Assembly (NCBI GenBank): GCA_013203525.1
Contig: JABMQB010000350.1
Span: forward strand, 1-7,905
Direction: 5' to 3'
DNA: 7,905 nucleotides
DNA from: Mariniphaga sp.
Lineage (GTDB): Bacteria; Bacteroidota; Bacteroidia; Bacteroidales; Prolixibacteraceae
Position 1 is the stretch's first letter. Each line of letters starts with the position of its first letter. Under the pieces are notes generated by a model. That model was not told the origin of the DNA. It worked only from the letters and a program-made list of their open reading frames with translations, and searched no databases. Positions 1 through 5,276 of this stretch are shown here, piece after piece. The position numbers and the translations under genes were made by a program.

Positions 1-2
1 GG

Positions 3-236
3 GAATGGCTTAGTAAAGTTTACCCTTTAATCTTTTTTAAACAACAGGAAGACCTCGATGCTGCTCCACCAAAAGAACCGGTTGAAAAACCTAAAAACAA
101 TAGTAATTGGGTGAAAATACTTGACAGTATTGTTGGCGATGATATAATCAATATGGATAAATATGCTGAATTATCTGTCCATAACGTCTTCCGGTACATG
201 ACAAAACAATACAAAGAATCCCTGAAAAATAAATAA
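3..236 (+). CDS. C-terminal fragment of an unrecognised, probably phage-related protein
   Basis: An open frame enters from the left edge without a stop and ends at TAA 234-236, giving the last 77 residues. It contains a Pro/Glu/Lys-rich linker (AAPPKEPVEKPK, about residues 20-31 of the fragment), followed by an acidic then basic helical-looking tail ending FRYMTKQYKESLKNK. The next gene starts 6 bases after the stop, so the two are very probably co-transcribed. The tight spacing and small size of the following genes resemble a phage structural cluster, but this fragment alone gives no recognisable domain and its function is unknown. The true start lies outside the window. Confidence 0.6.
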   Translation, partial: EWLSKVYPLIFFKQQEDLDAAPPKEPVEKPKNNSNWVKILDSIVGDDIINMDKYAELSVHNVFRYMTKQYKESLKNK

Positions 237-242
237 TTCATC

Positions 243-761
243 ATGGCTAAATTCAGTGAACTTGTAACATATTTTGAAGATATCGCCCGAAACCATGTTT
301 CTATCCGGCACACCGAATTGGAGAAACATTTTTTCCGCTTTGAAATCGATGAAATGCTTTCGGCTCAATTCCGGTCTGATACAAACTTTATTTTCCTTGC
401 ATTGGAAGGTTATAATTTCGGATTCACCGATAATAACAGTGATAACCTGTTAAAGAACCGGCATGGTGCTTTTGTGATTATGGACCACATAAGCGATTTA
501 TCAGATTATGCTTCGATGCACGATAAATGGGATGAACTGGAAATAATAGGTGATGATATAATCGCTAAAATTAAATCAGATAAACGGAACCCCATGTATC
601 CTGTAATAAGGGATTTTAAGTTCGATAGTATTACAGCTGATTTAATACTTAATGAAATAGCAGGAGGAATTGGCATCCGTTATACTTTCACTTTAACAAG
701 CCCAACATCCAACGATGTTGACCCGGTTAAGTGGTTAACCACTGGTTCCGGTTCAGTATAA
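243..761 (+). CDS. Hypothetical protein, possibly a phage tail/virion protein
   Basis: This 172-residue protein starts at ATG 243, six bases after the preceding stop. It has no signal peptide, membrane segment or Cys cluster, so it should be cytoplasmic or virion-borne. The central part is acidic and helical (DKWDELEIIGDDIIAKIKSD). The C-terminal third reads as beta strands (GGIGIRYTFTLTSP) and ends in a short tail containing DVDPVKW. I do not recognise a named family with certainty. The alternating helix and strand make-up, the size, and its place just before a tail-completion-like gene would suit a small phage tail or connector protein, but that is inference from context. The 141-residue gene downstream starts 11 bases after this stop. 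Confidence 0.8.
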   Translation: MAKFSELVTYFEDIARNHVSIRHTELEKHFFRFEIDEMLSAQFRSDTNFIFLALEGYNFGFTDNNSDNLLKNRHGAFVIMDHISDLSDYASMHDKWDELEIIGDDIIAKIKSDKRNPMYPVIRDFKFDSITADLILNEIAGGIGIRYTFTLTSPTSNDVDPVKWLTTGSGSV

Positions 762-772
762 CTACCTACCAA

Positions 773-1198
773 ATGAAAATTGAAGAACAAAATGCCCTTA
801 TTTTGTCTTGGATCCCTAAAGTCAGGACTGCGTTAAAAAGTAATGTATTGAGATTTTCAAAAGGGAAATCTCAGTCTTTTGTTATCCGTAAAAATCAAAA
901 AGAAGGGAAACTACACCAGAGTATAAAATCAAGTACAGCCAGGGATTTGGGTGAAATAGAAAAAATCTCATTCCAATTCGAAAGGCATGGTGTATTTGTC
1001 CATAAAGGTGTAGGTCGTGGATATGAAGCTACTAAAGGATTTGTAATCAGGACAGCAAAGGGTCCGGTATTAAAACGTAGGGTAAGTGTTGAATGGTTTA
1101 ATCCTGTATTGGAACGCTTTATTCCGGAATTAGCAGATAAAATTGCTTCTTTAAATACAAATGCAGCCGTTAGCGCAACAGATATGAAAATAAATTGA
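773..1198 (+). CDS. Hypothetical protein, possible phage neck/tail-completion protein
   Basis: This is a 141-residue basic protein. The frame is open upstream to a GTG at 731, but that would overlap the preceding gene by 31 bases. ATG 773 sits 11 bases after the stop in an A-rich context (accaaATGaaaat), so I prefer it. The N-terminal half has Lys/Arg-rich helices. The middle carries FERHGVFVHKGVGRGYE, then a strand-rich part with GPVLKRRVSVEWFNPVLERF. A C-terminal helix (PELADKIASL) leads into a Thr/Ala/Asn-rich end. From memory, the NPxL(D/E)...PxLAD pattern followed by an AVxATxMxI-type end occurs in proteins of Bacteroidota prophages near tail genes, so a neck or tail-completion role is plausible but unproven. 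It is the last gene before about 640 bases with no convincing gene, so the cluster ends or is broken here. Confidence 0.75.
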   Translation: MKIEEQNALILSWIPKVRTALKSNVLRFSKGKSQSFVIRKNQKEGKLHQSIKSSTARDLGEIEKISFQFERHGVFVHKGVGRGYEATKGFVIRTAKGPVLKRRVSVEWFNPVLERFIPELADKIASLNTNAAVSATDMKIN

Positions 1199-1540
1199 GA
1201 ATCATTGTTTGTTATATAGCAACCATGTTAACCTTGATTTTTAATGCTATTTGGGGGAAGTATGGTTCTAGCAAAATATAGTGCCTCCTTGTTACATACT
1301 AAAAGGTTTCATAATTTAGATTAAACTTAAAAAGATCAACTATGGAAAAAGAGCAGCAGTACCGCAGAAATTTACATGCATGTTTCAAATGCTGAAATTC
1401 AAAATATAAAAAATCCATTAGACGATTTTTTTACACATTTTTTAATTATAGCGCAATGGCTTGGACAAATTGGAATGCTATATGCCATTACATGTTGAAC
1501 GATATAGAAAAAATATAATAACATATGTAACTTAGCCAAA
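1199..1540. other. Intergenic stretch without a supported gene
   Basis: These 342 AT-rich bases hold stops in all frames at short intervals. The only start with an A-rich context is ATG 1342, which opens a 17-codon frame (MEKEQQYRRNLHACFKC) closed at 1393-1395. Further on, another frame reads NPLDDFFTHFLIIAQWLGQI without a start and stops near 1498. Either could be debris of a decayed gene. I see no RNA gene, strong hairpin or promoter here. The stretch separates the phage-like genes from the first repeat element. Confidence 0.5.
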
Positions 1541-1695
1541 CGTTAGCAACAAGGCGAAGAAAAGACATCTGACTACAAACTTGATAAGGAATAATGAATT
1601 TGACAACGAAATACAAGACAACCGAAATGGATGACCGGAAAGACAAAAGATTTAGTTTTTTTGCCGACCCGCAGAAGAAAGAAAAGCCATCGCAC

Positions 1696-1780
1696 ATTTG
1701 GCACAACTTGTCCCGACTTGGCGGGATTGCCTTTTTCCCGACACACGAGCCAACGCTTCGCAAAAGCCAAAGAGCCAAAT
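1696..1780 (+). repeat. Hairpin unit of repeat copy 1
   Basis: The arms ATTTGGC (1696-1702) and GCCAAAT (1774-1780) are perfect inverted repeats around a 71-base interior. The interior holds a second small hairpin (CCCG 1712-1715 with CGGG 1722-1725) and GACACACGAGCC (1740-1751), a motif also found at 7707-7718 with one change. The counterpart at 7591-7660 has different outer arm bases that still pair, so the pairing itself appears to be conserved. Confidence 0.65.
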
Positions 1781-1804
1781 CTTGCCGTTTCACATAATAT
1801 TATA

Positions 1805-1832
1805 TTGAATGATTATAAAACAACTATCTTTG
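1805..1832 (+). promoter_or_regulatory. Bacteroidota-type promoter for the first His-rich/TonB operon
   Basis: TATCTTTG (1825-1832) matches the Bacteroidota -7 consensus TAnnTTTG exactly. TTG (1805-1807) lies 17 bases upstream, in place of the -33 element. The start codon at 1844 is 11 bases beyond the motif, so the leader would be only a few bases long. A perfect 10-base palindrome ATAATATTAT (1794-1803) abuts the -33 element and could be an operator, but an AT-rich palindrome of this size may arise by chance. Confidence 0.65.
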
Positions 1833-1843
1833 CAAAATAGAAA

Positions 1844-2185
1844 ATGACTAAAAAGCTTAAACATATTATTTCAATATCACTGGTGTTTATTTTCCTGATG
1901 CCAATGACCATTAAGCTATTAGACAGTCAGTTTCACCATCATAGCCATTTTATTTGTACAGCCAAAAACGAAAAGCATTTTCATGAACATCACGAAAAAT
2001 GCCCAATTCTTAGTTTTGAACTTTCATTTTTTTCAACAGAAAAACATATACAAACTACACAAAAACACTATTTAAGTGTAGAATATAATGCCAATTACAG
2101 TTTTGAATATTGCTGCAATAATTCAAATTATTCATTTTTATTACGAGCACCTCCAAATTTTACAGAAATTTTAGTAACATCTTAA
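1844..2185 (+). CDS. Small His-rich exported/membrane-anchored protein, putative metal-binding partner of the following receptor
   Basis: This is a 113-residue protein. Residues 1-7 are Lys-rich and are followed by a hydrophobic segment (about 8-26) that acts as a signal anchor or uncleaved signal. The periplasmic part is rich in His: HHHSH (30-34), then HFHEHHEKC (45-53), with Cys at 38 and 53 and a Cys-Cys pair near 90-91. The protein ends with a LLRAPP motif (99-104) and a short tail. The ATG at 1844 follows an A-rich leader and lies directly behind the promoter at 1805-1832. The receptor gene starts 45 bases after the stop, so the two form an operon. His and Cys clusters of this kind bind Zn, Cu or Ni in other proteins. 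A role in capturing or sensing metal beside a ZnuD-like receptor is my inference. No named family is assigned. Confidence 0.85.
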   Translation: MTKKLKHIISISLVFIFLMPMTIKLLDSQFHHHSHFICTAKNEKHFHEHHEKCPILSFELSFFSTEKHIQTTQKHYLSVEYNANYSFEYCCNNSNYSFLLRAPPNFTEILVTS

Positions 2186-2230
2186 TAGCTGTAAATCAAC
2201 TTATTTGTAAAATTTTAAAATCGTAATAAA

Positions 2231-4462
2231 ATGAAGAAAATCGTTTTAGTTTTCTTTGTGTTGTTTCTTTTTATAAAAGTAAACGCTCAAAATCAAATAA
2301 AAGGCAAAGTAACAGATATAAATAATGAACCCTTAATCGGAGCATCTGTTTCTTTGCCTGAACTTAATAAGGGAACAATAACTAATCAAGCAGGAGAATA
2401 TTTGATTAGCAATGTTCCAAACGGAAAAATAAAAATTCAATTTTCATTTGTTGGATACAATACCGAAATTAAAACAATTGACATTTCACAAACTGAAAAG
2501 ATAGTAAATGTGGCATTGACAATAGCGATTATTCAATCGCAGGAAGTCGTGATTACAGGTGGCTATGTGAGTTCACAACACGAAAATGCCGTAAAAATTG
2601 ATGTATTAAAGAGCAAAGAGATTGCTTTATCAGGTACACCAAATTTTATGGAGTCTTTAACTCAGATTCCTGGCGTTGATATGATTGCCAAAGGACAAGG
2701 TGTTTCAAAGCCTGTAATTCGCGGACTTTCAATGAATAATGTTTTGGTTATGAATAACGGAGTTCGTATTGAAAACTATCAATTTAGTGAGGATCACCCA
2801 TTAGGCATTGATGACAACGATGTGGAAAGGGTTGAAATTATTAAAGGACCGGCTTCGTTGCTTTATGGTTCGGATGCAATAGGTGGAGTAATAAATTTCA
2901 TAAAAGAAAAACCTGCTCCAACCGGAAAGATAATAGGAGATTACCGTATGCAAATCCATTCTAATACGCTTGGGATGAACAACAGTATAGGATTGAAAGG
3001 GGCTTCTAAAAATTTTTTTGGGGGTTTCCGTTTTGGAAAAAAAACACATGCTGATTATTTACAGGGCGGAGGCGATTATGTGCCAAATTCAAGGTTCAAT
3101 GAAATGACTTTTAATGCCAATACAGGATATACTGGTAAAATTGGAACTTTTAAAGTTTTCTACGACTATTTTAAACAAGACTTAGGGATGACTGTCCCGC
3201 CTGCAAAACCATTGATTACAGAACAAGGTCGGAAAAATGAAATTTGGTATCAGGATTTAGAACATCAATTGCTTTCAACTCAAAACAGCCTTTACATAGG
3301 TAAGTTCAAATGGGATATTAATGCAGCTTATCAAAGTGCATTAAGGAAACTTCAAACAACTCTTGAAGTTCCTTTTATTGAAATGAACTTGAACACTATA
3401 ACATATGAATCAAAACTGTATTTGCCTTCCACCGAAAAATCGGAATATATTATCGGCTTACAAGGTATGTCGCAAAATAACAGAAACCTTAATAATCGTG
3501 CTTCTCAATTTTTGCCTGATGCAAATATTAATAACATTGGCTTTATAGGCATGGCACAATATACTTTCTTTAAAAAACTTAAAATACAAGGTGGTTTGCG
3601 ATACGATATGTATAAAACTGAAACTTTTGCCTTAGGTACAGAGGGAACAAGCAGTTATCAAGCCCCTGTATCAAAAGATTTTTCAAATCTCAACGGTTCT
3701 CTTGGGGCTATATATAAACCGTTTGAAAAGATTATGCTTAGGGCTAATTTTGCAAAAGGATACCGTGTGCCTAATTTATCCGAATTTACTTCTAATGGAA
3801 TGCATGGAAACAGGTATGAAATTGGGAATGAAAATTTATCGCCGGAAAATTCTTTTGAAACGGATTTAAGTTTACATTACCACGGTGAATTTCTTTCATT
3901 CGATTTGGCTGGATTTTATAACCAAATTAATGATTACATTTTCATTTCACCAACAACAGATACAACATCAGCAGGCGTTGACATTTATCGTTTTTCACAA
4001 ACCAATGCAACGCTTTACGGTGGCGAAGCAGGAATTCATTTTCATCCAAAAGCGTTACCATGGCTACATATAGAAGGAACTTATTCATCAGTTATTGGGA
4101 AACAAGAAAATGGCAATTATTTATCTTTTATACCGGCAAATAAAGTACGTTATGAAATTAGGGCAGAACGGAAGAAATTAGGTTTTTTAAATAAACCAAA
4201 TATTAAAATCTCTGCTTTGACTGCATTTCCACAAGACAACCCATCGCCTTATGAAACTGTAACAGATGGATATACATTAGTTAATATAAGTGTGTATTCT
4301 GAAATATTAATCTCAAAGCAAATTTTGATTTTTGGGGTATCTGCAAACAATTTATTTGATACGCAATATTTTGACCATCTTTCAACATTAAAACCCCTGA
4401 ATTATTATAATCAAGGAAGAAATATTAGTGTATCTTTGAAAATTCCATTTGGGATAAAATAA
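2231..4462 (+). CDS. TonB-dependent outer-membrane receptor, ZnuD-like (probable zinc or other metal uptake)
   Basis: This 743-residue receptor is full length for the family. Residues 1-19 form a signal peptide ending VNA before Gln20. Residues about 22-98 are a CarboxypepD_reg-like beta-sandwich (GKVTDINNEPLIGASV, then GEYLISNVPNG and VGYNTEIK). EVVITGG (105-111) is the likely TonB-box region. The plug spans about 118-225 and contains PVIRGLSMNNVLVMNNGVR (161-179), EDHPLGID (187-194) and RVEIIKGPASLLYGSDAIGG (200-219). The rest is a 22-strand-type barrel with a GYRVPNLSEF motif and a complete C terminus. The PVIRG...EDH...GPASLLYGS pattern is that of ZnuD-like receptors. As I recall, the Asp-His pair of the matching motif in Neisseria ZnuD helps bind zinc; here it is D188-H189. 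Energy would come from TonB-ExbBD encoded elsewhere. It shares an operon with the His-rich protein upstream. Family assignment is firm, zinc as substrate is moderate. Confidence 0.96.
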   Translation: MKKIVLVFFVLFLFIKVNAQNQIKGKVTDINNEPLIGASVSLPELNKGTITNQAGEYLISNVPNGKIKIQFSFVGYNTEIKTIDISQTEKIVNVALTIAIIQSQEVVITGGYVSSQHENAVKIDVLKSKEIALSGTPNFMESLTQIPGVDMIAKGQGVSKPVIRGLSMNNVLVMNNGVRIENYQFSEDHPLGIDDNDVERVEIIKGPASLLYGSDAIGGVINFIKEKPAPTGKIIGDYRMQIHSNTLGMNNSIGLKGASKNFFGGFRFGKKTHADYLQGGGDYVPNSRFNEMTFNANTGYTGKIGTFKVFYDYFKQDLGMTVPPAKPLITEQGRKNEIWYQDLEHQLLSTQNSLYIGKFKWDINAAYQSALRKLQTTLEVPFIEMNLNTITYESKLYLPSTEKSEYIIGLQGMSQNNRNLNNRASQFLPDANINNIGFIGMAQYTFFKKLKIQGGLRYDMYKTETFALGTEGTSSYQAPVSKDFSNLNGSLGAIYKPFEKIMLRANFAKGYRVPNLSEFTSNGMHGNRYEIGNENLSPENSFETDLSLHYHGEFLSFDLAGFYNQINDYIFISPTTDTTSAGVDIYRFSQTNATLYGGEAGIHFHPKALPWLHIEGTYSSVIGKQENGNYLSFIPANKVRYEIRAERKKLGFLNKPNIKISALTAFPQDNPSPYETVTDGYTLVNISVYSEILISKQILIFGVSANNLFDTQYFDHLSTLKPLNYYNQGRNISVSLKIPFGIK

Positions 4463-4519
4463 ACAGGTGAAAATGACATAAATATGAAAATAAACGTGCC
4501 ATAATGCGTTTATAAATAG

Positions 4520-4730
4520 TTGCCGATAAGGTAGTAAATTCAAGGTTTGTAACCTGCATTAAGTTTGGTATGGCTAGCCAGAAAACACTCCGCAACCGGC
4601 ACTATTCATAGCGCAAACCTTTTCCAAGCGGAGAAAGACACAGCGACAATGAAACGACTGAGAAAATGGGTTGAGAATGAAAAACGAAAAGACAAAAGAT
4701 TTAGTGTTTTCGGACCAGCAGAAGAAAGAA
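4520..4730 (+). repeat. Intergenic repeat element, divergent copy 2
   Basis: GTTGCCGATAAGG (4519-4531) resembles the GTTAGCAACAAGG end of copy 1 at 9 of 13 positions. CTCCGC (4588-4593) and GCGGAG (4628-4633) form a hairpin enclosing GGCAC (4598-4602). The segment at 4685-4730 matches 1636-1683 closely: both carry AAAGACAAAAGATTTAGT and both end in GCAGAAGAAAGAA, with a 2-base length difference between the two blocks. The order of blocks differs from copy 1, since the hairpin comes before the AAAGATTTAG block. The 4685-4730 match is strong; the other parts are suggestive only. Confidence 0.55.
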
Positions 4731-4754
4731 TAAGAAAGGGAAATACGCAGAAAA

Positions 4755-4770
4755 TCCCTATAAATAGGGA
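4755..4770. promoter_or_regulatory. Perfect palindrome upstream of the second operon, candidate operator
   Basis: TCCCTAT-AA-ATAGGGA is a 7+2+7 perfect inverted repeat located 37 bases before the ATG at 4807. It would cover the -33 region if the weak TACTTTAC motif at 4795-4802 is the -7 element. A dimeric repressor or activator could bind here. The regulator is unknown, and I see no second copy in the window. Confidence 0.45.
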
Positions 4771-4794
4771 GTCATTATTAGAAATAAATTCATT

Positions 4795-4802
4795 TACTTT
4801 AC
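4795..4802 (+). promoter_or_regulatory. Weak candidate -7 promoter element of the second operon
   Basis: TACTTTAC matches four of the six fixed positions of TAnnTTTG, and no TTG is seen at the expected -33 distance. If it is real, transcription would begin at about the ATG of 4807, which would favour initiation at the in-frame ATG 4831. Confidence 0.25.
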
Positions 4803-4806
4803 AGCA

Positions 4807-5172
4807 ATGAAATTTTGGCGTAAAAAAACAATGAGATACTTTTTGTTGATACTCTTTTTAGGGTATTACGTGAGTATTTCTTCATTTACACACACCCATA
4901 TCGTAAATGGAGTTGCCATTGTTCACTCTCATCCGTATAATCCTTTCTCTAAAGATAAACCTGTTAATCATCAGCACTCAGCAAATGGATTTGTTCTTAT
5001 TCATTTATTATCTCATTTTTTAACTACTGTTTTATTCCTTGCCTTTTCATTTGGAATTGTAAAAGCAATTTTAAGAAAGTATATTCTTAAAAAGAATGAC
5101 GAGAATTTTTCAAAGCTTGTTTTTTTATGCTCAAATGGATTAAGAGCACCTCCTTTAAATATTCACAATTAA
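4807..5172 (+). CDS. Small His-rich two-segment membrane protein, putative metal-binding partner of the second receptor
   Basis: The longest frame is 121 residues. ATG 4831 (Met9) is an alternative and perhaps better start, because it has the A-rich context taaaaaaacaATG and puts a hydrophobic signal segment at the N terminus. Residues about 10-26 form the first membrane segment. A His-rich loop follows, with two related units: HTHIVNGVAIVHSH (29-42) and HQHSANGFVLIHLLSH (55-70). A second membrane segment lies at about 71-90, then a Lys-rich stretch and a C-terminal GLRAPP motif (111-116). The HxHxxNG...H unit is one I associate with unnamed Bacteroidota proteins near TonB receptors. The gene is 104 bases upstream of a receptor gene and presumably co-transcribed. 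Metal binding through the His pairs is inference. The C-terminal motif is shared with the otherwise different small protein at 1844-2185. Confidence 0.85.
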   Translation: MKFWRKKTMRYFLLILFLGYYVSISSFTHTHIVNGVAIVHSHPYNPFSKDKPVNHQHSANGFVLIHLLSHFLTTVLFLAFSFGIVKAILRKYILKKNDENFSKLVFLCSNGLRAPPLNIHN

Positions 5173-5215
5173 TTTTCTTTTGGTGGCTATCTAAAAATTC
5201 ACCAATTCATTTTTG

Positions 5216-5239
5216 GAGCAGTTAGAAAACTAATTGCTC
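5216..5239 (+). promoter_or_regulatory. Stem-loop between the small His-rich gene and the second receptor gene
   Basis: GAGCAGTTAG (5216-5225) and CTAATTGCTC (5230-5239) pair over ten positions with one G-U, closing a 4-base AAAA loop. No T-run follows, so it is not a typical terminator. It lies about 37 bases before the receptor ATG. It could stabilise the receptor part of the mRNA, act as a partial attenuator, or be a DNA operator. Confidence 0.5.
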
Positions 5240-5276
5240 AAGTAGTCATATTGTGTAATATTTAAAATAAATTTTT

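Larger units (their letters stand above)
1541..1832 (+). repeat. Intergenic repeat element, copy 1
   Basis: This non-coding mosaic shares blocks with the stretches after the other two operon boundaries. In order it has TTAGCAACaaGGCG (1543-1556), TACAAACTTG (1574-1583), a GACAAAAGATTTAG block running on into GCAGAAGAAAGAA (within 1636-1683), a hairpin unit with GGCAC at the left and AAAGAGCC at the right (1696-1780), GCCGtttCACATAA (1784-1797), and a promoter-like end (1805-1832). The first three blocks reappear inverted at 7681-7810, while the last three reappear in direct orientation at 7591-7743. Short open frames cross it, but the copies differ by indels that are not multiples of three, so it is unlikely to be coding. 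Confidence 0.75.
4463..4806. other. Inter-operon region containing the divergent repeat copy and regulatory palindrome
   Basis: These 344 bases separate the two operons. A 7-bp inverted repeat, ATAAACG (4490-4496) and CGTTTAT (4507-4513), follows the receptor stop by about 27 bases; it lacks a T-run, so it is only a weak terminator candidate. It is followed by the divergent repeat copy. Open frames crossing the region are not supported as genes. Confidence 0.5.

Noticed and set aside
1342..1395. 17-codon frame MEKEQQYRRNLHACFKC
   Set aside because: It is too short to support as a gene, and no homologue or promoter is recognised. It is kept only as possible debris.
1541..1560. Strict integron attC site with RYYYAAC and GTTRRRY boxes
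   Set aside because: GTTAGCA breaks the GTTRRRY rule at the sixth position and no paired R'' box is evident. The similarity is in layout only, and no integrase gene is in the window.
1594..1840. Overlapping open frames of 67 and 69 codons across repeat copy 1, with a KDKRFSFF motif
   Set aside because: Copy 2 has a related KDKRFSVF in frame, but a 2-base length difference puts the following shared GCAGAAGAAAGAA in a different frame, so there is no selection on protein. The overlap with hairpin and promoter blocks also argues against coding.
2801..3049. Antisense open frame within the first receptor, and similar frames inside both receptors
   Set aside because: These are shadows of strongly coding plus-strand genes with clear domain content.
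4565..4810. Open frame of 81 codons between the operons
   Set aside because: It spans repeat copy 2 and the palindrome, overlaps the start of the 4807 gene, and has no recognisable protein features.
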